From Crocodylus rhombifer (lineage: Eukaryota; Chordata; Crocodylia; Crocodylidae), in assembly GCA_038503035.1 (NCBI GenBank), contig JAVSML010025185.1, forward strand, positions 9,039 to 73,038: a stretch of DNA of 64,000 nt, in the 5' to 3' direction. This document shows, piece after piece, positions 33,004 through 43,553 of the stretch (within the stretch, counting starts at the first letter, position 1; each line of letters starts with the position of its first letter). The notes beneath the pieces are model-generated. The model made no database searches. It saw only the letters and a list, made by a program, of their open reading frames with translations, and was not told the DNA's origin. The translations under genes were made by a program, and so were the position numbers.

Positions 33004-33822
33004 ATATACTTGGGAGTTTTATGGAAAATTACTGGACATATTTTACCACTAACTGCTGACAATTTGGACAACAGAATAAATTGAAGAGGAATGTATATTT
33101 CATTATAATCTACCTTAAGACAGACAAAAGACCACTCATGTACAGGATGTAGAATGATCTGAATATTGAAGGACAAAACCAGGATACTTGTCACCCTGAG
33201 CTGATTGAGTTTTAAGAAGGGGAACAGTAGCAAAGCAGCTCATTTCTTTTTCTCAGTCCTAGCTTCTAAGCTTCTCATCTCACTTTCATGTTCCCTCCAC
33301 AGTAATTCAGGCTCCCTCTCCTTCCTTCTTCAAGCATCCTCATTAGCAGCAACCTGTGACTTGATAAACCATCCAAACTATGCTTTGGTTCATAGCCATT
33401 GAACACATACATTTACATTTAAATTTGGTGATGCTACTGAGAAATGTTAATAATATAACAGGATTGATAAAATTAGAAAAATATAATAAATTAGATGCTT
33501 CTCACACTTACATCATTGATTATATTCTTGCTACTTTAGGTCTTTCCCATACTATATTTCTAGCATGATTTTCACAGCCAATTTTCTTATGAGTAACTGA
33601 AATCTGAAATGAAGGCTCAACACCAAAGGAAGGCTAGGTTTCTCAGTTTTCAGATGGCATAAAACTTTGGCTTTAGTTCTGTATACTTCTCAATATATCA
33701 GTCACAGTCATTAGTATATAACGTTAACATCTGATGTCTTGTGAAAACATGCTACACATCACTGAAAACCTAAAATTCCCTACTTTTTAACAGTAGGTGC
33801 CTTTGAAAGCAAAAGCACCCAC
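33004..33822. other. Unassigned interval
   Basis: AT-rich, no gene or repeat recognised. Confidence 0.45.
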
Positions 33823-34062
33823 AAGGCACATCTGCATATGCATTAATGTACCATTGTTACTGAGCATTAAGTTTAGTACCTGTAATAACTGGTGCTAACT
33901 CAATGTGCAGTAATTAGTGCTACTGCAGTCTTTTAGTGCCTCTTATGCACAGTAGACTAATTCTATTGTGCATTAGCGTATTAGCACAGCTTTTGCTATG
34001 ACGCACTAATGTACAGTAGAATTAGTTTACTGAGCATTTAGCATCTCATGTAGACATACCCA
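33823..34062 (+). mobile_element. MITE, same family as 58681-58899
   Basis: The right end TAGACATACCCA mirrors the TGGGTGTGTCTA start of the 58681 copy. The interior shares GTGCA-TAG-GTATTAGCAC and TTTGCTATGA-type blocks in the same order and orientation. No good target duplication was found, and the left end is decayed. Confidence 0.6.
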
Positions 34063-34117
34063 CAGTGTGCCAAACAGACCAGAAACACAATTACCCAGAG
34101 ACAGTCAGTATAGTCTA

Positions 34118-34200
34118 CCCCAGGGTGTTAAACTCAGCAGGCCCTGCGGGAAGATGAATTGCATGGGGCTGGTCCACAGGCTGGATGAAATATTTAATGT
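34118..34200. mobile_element. Left end of a Charlie-like hAT remnant
   Basis: CCCAGGGTGTTAAACTCAGC followed by AGGCCCTGCGGG resembles the CAGGGGTGTCAAAC...GGCCC start common to Charlie-type elements. The other end is not seen before the CR1 at about 34250. Confidence 0.4.
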
Positions 34201-34720
34201 TTTTTAATAGGCTTTACAAATAGGGTAGGTATAAGATGAGGAGTGCAGCTGGCACCAAAGATAGGGAAGGAGATAAACAGACTAGGGTAGTAGAAGAACA
34301 GGTTAAGGATTACTTAGAGAAGCCAGATGCTTTCAAGTAGAGTAGGGCCAGATGGGATTAACCCTAGGGTACTGAAGGAATTGGCTGAGGTAATTTCAGA
34401 CCCATTTTCTTTAATGTTTAAGAACTTGTGGAGGTTGGGTGAAGTCCCAGATGCTTAGAAAAGAGCAAATCTAGTGCCCATCTTTAAGAAAGGGAAGAAG
34501 GAGAATCTGGGGAATTACAGACTAATCAGCCTGACCTCAATACATGGAAAGATCATAGATAGTTCCTCAAGGAATCTACTGAGACATACCTAGAGGAGAA
34601 CAAGGTAATCAGGAATAGCCAACATGGATTCACCAAGAGCAAGTCATGCCTGACCAAACTGATTTCCTTCTATGATAAGGTGGCAGGATCTGTGTATGGG
34701 ATAGAGTAGTAAATGTGATA

Positions 34721-35178
34721 CAGGCAGTCCTCAGACTTACAATACAGTTGGTTCCTGAAAACCGCGTCTTAAGGTGAAACGTTGTAACTTGGAACTAATT
34801 TTCCCATAGGAAGCAATGTTATAAATGGGGGGTTGGTTCCTGAACCAAGGCCCAATACCCTATTTTCACTAAAAATAACCAAGAAATTTGTAATCAATCA
34901 ATTATAGATGCATAATATAGTTACATTAATGTATTTATACTGTAAATAGCAATCATATTGATTTGGAAGGACTTCTTTGAGGCGACTTTGCTGGACTTTT
35001 TGAAGGGTGCTTGGCTGGAGTCTTTGCTGCAGGTTTTTCTGGAGTCTTGAACTTATTCACTGGTGTGGCGTTGCATCAGATAAAGCATTGTAAAGTTGCA
35101 ACTGATGTCATAAAGTTGAAACAGGGTGTCAATTTATAAACATTGTAACTCAAAACATTGTAAGTCAAGGTCTGCCTG
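34721..35178 (-). mobile_element. Tigger/mariner-type element, 458 bp, TA target site
   Basis: The element begins CAGGCAGTCCTCAGACTTAC and its reversed right end reads CAGGCAGACCTTGACTTAC. The terminal inverted repeat is flanked by TA on both sides (34719-34720, 35179-35180), as in Tc1/mariner and Tigger elements. Subterminal repeats of the form ACATTGTAA(C/G)T recur near the right end. On the minus strand a frame ending at 34953 is rich in Ser/Thr-Pro and Lys and may be the end of a lost ORF. It is too short to be autonomous. Confidence 0.85.
34953..35083 (-). pseudogene. Ser/Thr-Pro/Lys-rich tail ORF inside the Tigger-type element
   Basis: Read on the minus strand, about 40 codons end at a TGA (34953-34955). 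They contain repeated K-T-P, K-S-P and R-S-P steps, for example KTPAKHPSKSPAKSPQRSP. Such low-complexity basic tails occur at the end of many DNA-binding proteins. I infer that this is a relic of the full-length parent element's ORF, but a compositional accident is possible. Confidence 0.4.
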
Positions 35179-35899
35179 TATACCTTCCCTCTAGCAAATC
35201 TTTTGACACTGTCTCTGACAACAGTCTCCATAACAAGATAAGGAAATACAAACTAAATTAAAGTACTTTCAAGTGAATACATAACTGGTTGAAACATTGT
35301 ACTCATGAAGTAGTTATCAATGGTTCAAAGTCTAGTTGGGAGGAGGTATCAAGTGGCATTCCTCAGGTTTCTGTCCCAGGTCCAGTCTTGTTTAATATCT
35401 TCATTTATGATTTGGATAATGATATCAAGTGTATGCTCAGCAAATCTGAAGATAACTCCAAATTGGGTAGAATTGGAGACACTCTGGAGGGTAAGACTAG
35501 GATTGAGAACGACCTGGACAAACTAGAAAAATGGTGTACAGTAAATCAGGTGATATTCAATAAGAACAGATGAGAAGTCCTGTTCTTGGAATGCAATAGC
35601 TGCATGCACAAATACAGAGTGGGAAATGACTGCCTAGGCTGTAGTACTGCAGAAAAGAACCTACTACAGGTTATAGTGGGCCATGAGCTGAATATGAGCC
35701 AACACTGCGGTCTTGTCACAAAAAGATCAACAGCATATTGGGTTGTATTAACAGGAAAGTCACTTGCAAATCAAAAGAAGTGATTCTTCTCTGTTCATCA
35801 ATACTGAGGCCTTATCTGCAGTCCTATGTCCAGTTTTGAAGAAGAATGTGCACAGTTTTGAACAAATCCAGCACAGAGCAAAAGAACTGATTAGGGGCC

Positions 35900-37665
35900 T
35901 GTGGCAGGTCACCGTAGGTGCCTGCCACTTCAAGGGCCTGAAGCTAGCAGCTGACAGGTGCCTGATGAGGGCAGCCATTTTGAACTTAGAGCTGCCCATA
36001 TAAACAGGGCAGTTTTGCTGCTGGAGGCCAGGCAACAACATCACCTAGCTGGGCGGCTGCTGGTATCATCTGGAGGTAAGGGAGGAGCTGTAGGGGATGG
36101 TCAGGAGGCCCCTGGTCCTAGGTATGACCTAAAACTGCACCCTGCTGGGAGTGGGTGACCTGGTGGAGCTCTCAGTGGCACGGGAGTCCCCAGGAAATGC
36201 CAGGCCAGTTACCACCCCGGTGAAAGGTGGGTAGGGGGACCTTAACCCTAGCCCTCACCTTCCGGTGGGTTTGCGTTCCATCAGAGGTAGTTGCGGGGGT
36301 GCAAGCCCTGAGGAGGATAGTGGGTGCCAGGTACAGCCGAGGCCACCTGAGCCCTGCAGGGGTGCAAGAACCTGTGAGGGAGAGCTGCGGCCAGCTATGG
36401 CCAAGCCTGCCTGAGCCCTGCAGGAGTGCAAGACCCCATGAGGGAGAGCTGGGGCCAGGTATATCCAAGGCTACCTGAGCCCTGTGGGGGGTGCAAGACC
36501 CCGAGAGGGAAGGTTGGTGGCCACCTGAGCCCTGTGGGGGTTTGAGACCCCAAGAGGGAAGGTTGGGGCCAGGTACAGTTGTGGCCACCTGAGCCCTGTG
36601 GGGTGCGAGAGGCCATGAGGGAGAGCTGGGGCCAGGCATGGCTACAGACACCTGGGCCCACCAGAGAGCAACTCCCCCCTCCCCCCGGATCCCCAGTAAA
36701 GGGGGCTGAGATCTGTAGCCCCAAGTGAGGGGCGATGTGCTAGCCCCAAGGGAGGGGCAGAGTTGTGGAGCCCCAGTGAGGGGGTAGCTCTTAGAAAGGG
36801 GCAGAGAACTGGAGCCCTAAGTGAGGGGGGGTGATATGGAGCCCCAAGTAAGGAGGGTGATGTGGAGCAAGGGAGTAGACCCAGGTAAGTCTCCAGATGC
36901 CTGAGGCTGAGATTTGGGCCAGAGGCCGAGTGAACAGGGGGATCAGCCTCAGAGCAAGAGAGGCAAGTGATCCCAGTAAGTCCTCCACTACTGGGAGGCA
37001 GAGCTTGGGTCAAATGTAACATCCATAGTAGCAACACAACCTGCTGCCCTGGGGGCGGGGAGTGAGAGTCCCCTGTGAGACCCTGGGGCACCAGTCATGG
37101 TGTGAGGTACCCCAGCTCCCCACGTCCAGGAAGGGGGACCCAGAGAGAGTGTGGGCTAGTGAGGCCGGAGGTAAAGTGCCCCCTCAACTGGCCCATGCTG
37201 GGGCAAGGACTGAGAAGGGGCACCCAGAGTCATGGGCCTGGGACCCCACCTGGCCTTTGAGGTGAGGCCAGGGCCTATGTAGGGCCAAATGTTCTGAGTA
37301 GGGACCACGCCTGAGAGGGGAGCCAGCTATGTGGAGCTTGGCAGCCTGGATGAAGGCAGCATAGGCCGCTGGAGCGGGGGGACTGAAGGAGGGTCCTATG
37401 AGGAGGATTCTGGAGCCTAGTGTGGGGCTAATGTTCTTGTTACATCTGGATGCCAACTGTGAGGCTCGGGCTGCGGTGTAGGGAAGGAACAGAGCCACAG
37501 ATAGTGCTCATGGCATCAGGGCAAAAATAATGGGCAGCCTCCTGCCTTATTTAACAGCTTATTAATTTTCCAGCAAGTCATGGTGGGCAAGACAGGTAGG
37601 CGGCATGCCTGGAGGCAGGTGGGACGCCGGCGATGGCTGGCCTGAGAGAAGTCCACTTTGCCACA
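35900..37665 (+). mobile_element. TG...CA element, 1.77 kb, 5-bp target duplication GGGCC
   Basis: The sequence starts TGTGGCAGGTCACC, ends CCACTTTGCCACA, and is flanked by GGGCC at 35895-35899 and 37666-37670. Removing it and one GGGCC rejoins a CR1 in register. TG...CA ends with a short inverted repeat (TGTGGCA/TGCCACA) and a 5-bp duplication are features of LTR elements. A TATA-like CATATAAACAG lies about 100 bases inside. I found no gag, pol or paired LTRs, so it may be a long solo LTR swollen by internal repeats, or a non-coding LTR-type element. Confidence 0.75.
36342..36660. repeat. Minisatellite, 64-bp unit, about 5 copies
   Basis: The anchor (A)CCTGAGCCCTG recurs near 36345, 36408, 36473, 36523, 36587 and, changed, 36650. 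Spacing is 63-65 bases except for one 50-base interval. Each unit carries GTGCAAGACCCC and GAGGGAGAGCTGGGGCCAGG variants. A second, shorter G-rich repeat with GGAGCCCCAAGTGAGGGG follows to about 36870. The proline-rich frames on the minus strand are translations of this repeat. Confidence 0.85.
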
Positions 37666-37705
37666 GGGCCTGGGAAACAATTTTTATGAGGAAAAGCTTA
37701 ATAGA

Positions 37706-38269
37706 AAGGTAAAAAAAAAGGTGGGGGGGAAAGATGTCATCCTGCAGGCAACTCATTGCCACAAGTGGCAACAGTGTTTTTCAGGTAGAGGTGAGTGATC
37801 TACCTGTGTCAGAAAAGTCATGTTGCCAATCTGACAATTAGTGCATGTAGCCACCTTATTGACATCCAAGATAGCCACCATGAATTCTTATTTCGGTCAA
37901 TATTCCAGTCCCCACTAGAGTTAGAAAAGTAAGTCCAGTGACAAAACCAACATTGTATGAACCAAGGAGATCAATCATAACACCTCCGTCATGGTAGCTG
38001 TTTTAGATTCCAAGATGGCTGCCACCATTTACAGTTTTGTTCAGTAAAAGATACTCAAAAGGTTTGCAAAATTTCTACAACTCTGTTCTGTTTCAAATTA
38101 CCTGGGTATGAAAACCTCCAATGGAGACTGTCAAAAAGAGACTCGCCCTTATCACCCTTAAGCAAACGTCAAAATGGAGCTGATAGCATCACCGAGTCCG
38201 GTAACGTGCAGGAGGTACAACTCAGAATCTACAATATGGATCACATGTTTCAAAGTAAGTTTGCCACCA
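37706..38269. other. Unassigned interval between CR1 pieces
   Basis: No coding region or repeat is recognised. Two similar phrases, CAAGATAGCCACCATG (37869) and CAAGATGGCTGCCACCAT (38012), occur about 140 bases apart and may be a decayed duplication. Confidence 0.4.
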
Positions 38270-38572
38270 ATGATTAGCCAAAGTACCAGGGCACCCCTAG
38301 GAGTAACTAGGAATAATGGGTACAGACTAGTGGCAAGTAGATTCAGGGTAGAAACTAGGAAAAAATTCTTCACAGTAGGGGTGGCCAGAATCTGGAATGG
38401 GCTGCCAGGAGAGGTGGTACTATCACTTAACTTGGAGATCTTCAAGAGGAGGCTAGATAGGCACCTGACAGGGGTCATCTGACCTCAGTCCTTTTCCTGC
38501 CTGGGGCAGCGGGTTGGACATGATGATCCTTCGGGGTCCCTTCCGACTCTACAATCTATGGATCTATGAAAG
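38270..38572 (+). mobile_element. CR1 LINE 3' end
   Basis: The frame from 38174 to 38482 ends with the CR1 ORF2 C-terminus. VTRNNGYRLVASRFRVETRK, FFTVGVARIWNGLPGEVVLS and RRLDRHLTGVI precede the stop at 38482. The 3' tail follows, including TGATGATCCTTCGGGGTCCC (38520-38539), and ends in TCTATGGATCTATG repeats. The C-terminal frame is intact for about 70 codons, so this copy is comparatively young. Confidence 0.92.
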
Positions 38573-41180
38573 TACACCTTCTGGAATTGCAAGAATAAAT
38601 GAGGCACTCATTCAATGTAGGGTAGTTACTGAATTTGACTCTTGTTATGGCAGTATTTTTGACAGACTATCATGTTGGGTTGGTCCTGCACTTCAACATT
38701 CCAAAAGCCTCAAATGGCACCATTCTTGCTACACTTCTTTTACACACAAAGGACATATTGAGAGATTGTTAAGAAAGTTATGCAAAGTAGAAGATGAAAG
38801 GGAAGCCCTACCAACAACATCAGGTAAAGAACACACTAGAACATCAAGCAGATCATCTACTCCAGCAGTTGATTGGAGGTTGTGCATAATCTGCCAGAAA
38901 CAGTCTAAGAAGAAGAGATTGAGTCAGGTGTTGTTTGAAACAGCCAATGCAATACACAAGTTGTCAGAGAAGAATGAAGTGTTGTATTGCTGAATTGGTA
39001 TCAAAGAGCTAATTGGTATTGAAGACCCCATGCGCTCAGCAGCGGGCCAATTAGTGGACCAGAAGTATATAACACTGCGCCTATTTCTGAATCACTGAAT
39101 TTCTCCAAATTGATTCAGAGGGTCTGATTCAATTTGGAGAGATTAAAGGGTCTTCTGATTTATGTTGAATTTGGAGATTTGGCTGCCAAATCAGGCCAAA
39201 GCTCCACAGAATCCAATCAGTAAGTGAAGCTCTCCACAGCCCTACTGGGTAGCATATGGATTGACATCTGGGAGAACAGTGACATAGCAGAGTGGATAGC
39301 ATTTAACCTGTTTTCTGATGATACTTCACCATTATCGATTGTTAGATTGTGCCCCATGCTGCCAGCACCAGCACCTGACCATGACACCATTTGGACTTTC
39401 ATCATACTATGTAAAACAACTGCAGTACACCTAGGACAACACCAAGCAGTCATAATGTTTGATCAGGCATTGTATTGCAAAGAGAATGAACTTGTGTAAG
39501 CTTGGCCAGAAGAGACTAAAGGACTAATTATTTGACTGGGAGATTTCCATTTCATCATGGTTTGTTTACTTAAGAGCAATTGATCACATTTTGCCGCTTC
39601 AGGGCTTGAAGATTGTTGGACAAAAGTGGATTATTTTCAGAAAACAGAGCCACCAACATAATGATAAGAAAATCATACAACTGTGCTATCAGAGCATACA
39701 AGATAACATTCAAAGCAATATGGCATATTTTGATAAATGAATTCATTGTGTGGTTGTCCAGTTCAAGCAAAGGATTAAATTATGATGTTGTTGACCAGCT
39801 TTCCAATAGCACAGCTGTTGAATTCAGAAATCATGACTGCAAAGAGGGAGGGAATGCACTGAAAGAACTGTTAGTACGTCTGCCAACGATTGTCACTCTG
39901 CTTCAAGAATCTGTGGCAGAACACTCCCTCAAGGTATGTTTAAGTACTGCATGAACTATCTGGAAGTAGTCAATACTCTCCTGTGCTTCATCAGGGTTGA
40001 AGATGAAGGAAACTGGCATAAGCATTTATGTACCTTTGAAGAAATACTTCCACTGATAGCTGTGCGTGATCATACCAGTTTCACAAGCTGGGGTCCAATA
40101 CATCTTGACTGTATGAAGGATTTAGTGAATTTTGCTTCTATCATGTATGCCATGTTTGTAGAAGGAGGATTGGGGGTTAGGACAACTAATCTCCCAACTG
40201 TAAACAGTTCAACTGGCCAAGTAATAAAGCATGTTAACAATATTTGCAAAATTGCTGGTGGCAAAGTAAACATAACACACAGCAAATCAGTTAGATAACC
40301 ATGGGAGATGTACTACAGTGAAAGAGGTCACCTAACTGTGATGGTAAATCAAATGTTGGGATCAATACAACAACAGCTTTCAATCATAATGAAAGACAAA
40401 GGACACAACTGAAATGAGATTACAATGATGTCAAGTTGCTGCAAGAATAGTTTGAAAGTTTCCACTTGTTTAAGGTTTCCAGTGATGAGCTGCTATGCAT
40501 TTATCTGGGAGATGTTGTGCCAGAAGATATTGCATTATACATTCTGAATGCATGTGACAAAGGAAGAGAGATAATGTACACCATTATTTACAAACATCTT
40601 ACTGTAGATGCTACCTAGAACCTCTATGCAAACATCTCAAAATCAAAATTGAAAACCTTCAAGGATGTAACGTCAACTATGGGACAGTGCAGCAAAATGT
40701 AGAATTCAAAGGAGATCCAGCAAAGTCTATTTGAAGCAGCTGCAGCAGGTAGAAGGTTCAGCGTGAACTGTCTTTTACAGCATGAACTGTCTAAATATTC
40801 TCTGTCACTTTTTAAACCTGACAAATCACTCACCGTGGCTGACAAAGCAGCCTTGTCATGGATCTCGATTGAAGATAAAGCAGTAATTGTTCTGCCAGAT
40901 GCTACTTCTGAGAAATCAGCCGTTAATATTGATGGCATGGCTCTTGTACAGAAAATAGGAACGCTGAAAACTGCATGAACATTTGAAGATTTGGCTGATT
41001 CCTTTGTGCAACGTGCATTTGCCAACGATTCTAGCTCATACAGTGGAGTCAATGTTGTCTTTGATCAATACATACCACCATTCACAAAGGCACGCACTAA
41101 AGTATTAAAGACTCAAACTACTAGGATGATCCCCAAAATCATTAGCATCAGATCTCTTCCATTACTGGCATCATAGAGTA
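38573..41180 (+). pseudogene. Decayed locus of a large multi-copy metazoan protein family (probable mobile element)
   Basis: Five successive stretches of plus-strand coding sequence in shifting frames read like one protein of about 800 residues. In order they are: a WHHSCY motif (38715-38732) and CIICQ (38883-38897); a stretch with HLGQHQAVIMFDQALYC (39420-39480); VDQLSNSTAVEF and LVRLPTIVTLL (39800-39900); WHKHLCTFEEILPLIA and GGLGVRTTNL (40010-40200); and LSKYSLSLFKPDKS, then IDGMALVQK (from 40928) and VVFDQY (41054-41071). Stops and frameshifts fall between all parts. From memory, proteins with these blocks in this order are numerous in cnidarian, mollusc and fish genomes and have no described function. 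A short hAT-like element is inserted at about 39070-39244. I cannot assign it to a named transposon class. Confidence 0.6.
39070..39244. mobile_element. Short hAT-like MITE, same family as 6355-9606
   Basis: The reversed right end reads TAGGGCTGTGGAGAGCTTC. The interior has CTCCAAATTGATTCAGAG and TCAATTTGGAGA blocks like those flanking the ends of the 6355 element. It interrupts the coding sequence of the decayed locus around it. No clear target duplication was seen. Confidence 0.5.
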
Positions 41181-42610
41181 GTTCCATACTGTAGCCCACT
41201 TATGGGTGCCAATTCAGGATATCCACCTCTAGAGGCCCCCTAGCATGAGACACCCCCCCCCTTCAGTTGTATCCAGTAGTCTGACCCACCATGCCTTGAT
41301 GTTAAAATTGGTAGGGAAGGCTGCACAGAGGGCAAGGCAAACTTTTGAAGAGGCAGGCCCTGTCTGGTCTGAGGCTCCCCACAGGCTTCATCCCAATTTT
41401 GCTCTCACTGAGGCCTCTAGCTTGGGGCCCACTGTTCAAGACTGCAAGCTCCAGGCTCAGCTCTGGTCACTTCCCAGGACCTCAGGTTCCAGCACCTGCA
41501 ATATCTTCTACATAAGAAAGCTAGAGGCCTAAGTCATAACTTTCCCCTATCACCTTATGCCTACAGTCCAGGCAAACTTGGCCTCCTTTGGCCCTCCAGC
41601 TTCACAGGCTGGGCAAGCCTGGCCTCATTCAGCCACAGAACACACTCTAGTCCTTATCCTCTGTCCACTCAGTGCAATTCTAAGTTTGAGGTGTCCCCAT
41701 TCACCCTTTTAAGTGGTCCCTGCCTCCCCTACAGCCACTACCCAGCCCTCTGGGGGAAAATGAAAACCACAAAGTTCAAGCACCAGTGCAGGTTCAAAGG
41801 AATGTCCCACATGGGGTTTGCCACACCCCTTGGTAGTGGGCTCCAAGTAGAAAAGAAAGCAAAACAGAAAGAGCTGAGGGTACTTAGCTTGCTTCCTATG
41901 CAGGGTCCCAGCTTCTCTACACTCAGGACTCCCTCTGAGTCTTGTCTCTGGAGTCTGGACTCCAGTCCTCACACCTCGCAGAAAAGGTTCTGTCCCTGAT
42001 GGCTTCCTCAGCCAGACTACCTCCCCCAGCCTGAGGCTTGGGCTTATACAGGGCTCTCTGGGTCATAGGACCCCATCTACTTCCCCTCCCTGGGTCATGA
42101 GGCTCTGCCTGCACCTGGACCCAGTGGCTATCTTGCTTTATGTTTCCCTGCCTGTGAGTTTGTCTGTGGGGTCACCACTGGGACACAGGTAGAAGAGAGA
42201 CAGGGATAAGGTGGAAAGAAGCAAGAAGGAAACCAGGAGGACCTCCAGCAGGGAAAGAATGCACTGGCTAACACACAAAAAGGTAAGAGAGGAAAAGGTG
42301 GAGGGAATCGGGGTAAAGGAGGGGGAAAGGGCCAGTTACCTCTGGATCCCTTTCCCATTCTAGTAATAGGGTAGGGCCCCATTATACATATCTTTACCAG
42401 CAAACAAAGAAAACCTAGTTAATTTTCAAAGTGAGGAATTTCTTAAGGAATCACACTGTTGTTTCTGAAGTGGATGAGTGCTTGTTGTGGTGGTTTAGCT
42501 GATGGAAAAGCAGAGTGCTCTGGCTCATGTGACATTTTGCATGTGTCCTTCTGCCACCTTGTTAGGATGCTACATCCTCACAGAGAGCTCCAAATATTGG
42601 AGATGGAGGT
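41181..42610. other. Unassigned interval, partly GC-rich
   Basis: A CT-rich, GC-richer block (41220-42120) with compositional frames on both strands is followed by a purine-rich part (42180-42330). No gene or assignable repeat was recognised. Confidence 0.45.
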
Positions 42611-42624
42611 GATATTGGGATATG

Positions 42625-43539
42625 ATAGCATGCTGTCCAAGTTTGCTGATGACACTAAGATGTGGGGTGAGGTGGACATACTTGAAGGAAGAGATATGCT
42701 GCAAATAGATTCAGACAGACTACAGAAGTGGGCAGATGAGAATAGGATGGTGTTCAACATAGACAAATGCAGGATGCTGCACCTTGGGAGAAGGAATCCA
42801 CAGCATACATACAGGCTGGGGATTTCCCCTCTTGAAAGCAAAGAGGCGGAAAGGGGTCTTGGAGTCATTATTGACACCAAGATGAACATGAGCCGCCAAT
42901 GCCAGACCGCAGCCAGCAAGGCCAGCCATACCTTGTCATGCATCCAAAGATGCATCGCAAGCTGGTCCAGAGAGGTGATACTCCCCCTCTATGCGACTGG
43001 TCAGGCCACAGCTGGAGAACTGCATCCAGTAGTGGGCGCCGCACTTCAAGAGGGATGTTGTGAGCCTGGAGAGGGTTCAGAGGAGAGCCATCCACTTGGT
43101 TGGAGGGCAATAGGGCAGGCCCTATAAGGAGAGACTGAGGGACCTGAACCTGTTCAGTCTCAGCAAGAGGAGGCTGAGGGGGGACCTGGTGGCTGCCTAC
43201 AAAATTATCAGCGGAGATCACCAGCAAATAGGTAGAGCCCTTTTCTTCCCAGCACCACCTGGAGTGACAGGGAACAATGGTAATAAGCTGATGGAGAATA
43301 GGTTTAGGTTAGAGATCAGAATGCAATATTTTACAGTTAGGGTGGCCAAAATATAGAACCAACTTCCCAGAGAAGTAGTCCTCGCCCCTACCTTAGGCAA
43401 ATTCAAGAGGAGGTTGGATGATCACCTGTCTGGGGTCTTGTGAAGCCAGCATTCATTCCTGGCTGTGGTGGAGGGTCAGGCTACATAATCCGTTCAGGTC
43501 CCTCCTGACCCTAGCTACTATGAAACTATGTGTGATTGG
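42625..43539 (+). mobile_element. CR1 LINE, RT catalytic box to 3' end, with 14-bp flanking duplication
   Basis: This is a well-preserved plus-strand CR1. An open frame runs through SKFADDTKMWGEVDILEGRD (intact ADD box near 42640-42655), NRMVFNIDKCRMLHLGRRNP, LGVIIDTKMNMSRQC and CIQRCIASWSREVILPLYAT. It then shifts frame near 43000 and continues through YKERLRDLNLFSLSKRRLRG-like C-terminal sequence to the tail ending near 43530. GATATTGGGATATG occurs on both sides (42611-42624 and 43540-43553). The 5' part of ORF2 is absent, as in most CR1 insertions. Confidence 0.93.
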
Positions 43540-43553
43540 GATATTGGGATATG

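Larger units (their letters stand above)
34250..37705 (+). mobile_element. CR1 LINE interrupted by two later insertions
   Basis: CR1 sequence occupies 34250-34720, 35181-35899 and 37671-37705. The first part codes for the segment before and into RT, with many stops. The second includes PQVSVPGPVLFNIFIYDLDN and a catalytic box decayed to SEDNSKLG near 35440. The third, TGGGAAACAATTTTTATGAG, resumes exactly where the second stops when compared with the CR1 at 59845-59870. A TA-flanked element (34721-35178) and a GGGCC-flanked element (35900-37665) separate the parts. The 3' end is missing. Confidence 0.88.

Noticed and set aside
36172..37091. Proline-rich minus-strand frames as a collagen- or mucin-like protein
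   Set aside because: The repeats are a direct translation of the 64-bp minisatellite and its G-rich neighbour, and the frame shifts with the irregular 50-base unit.
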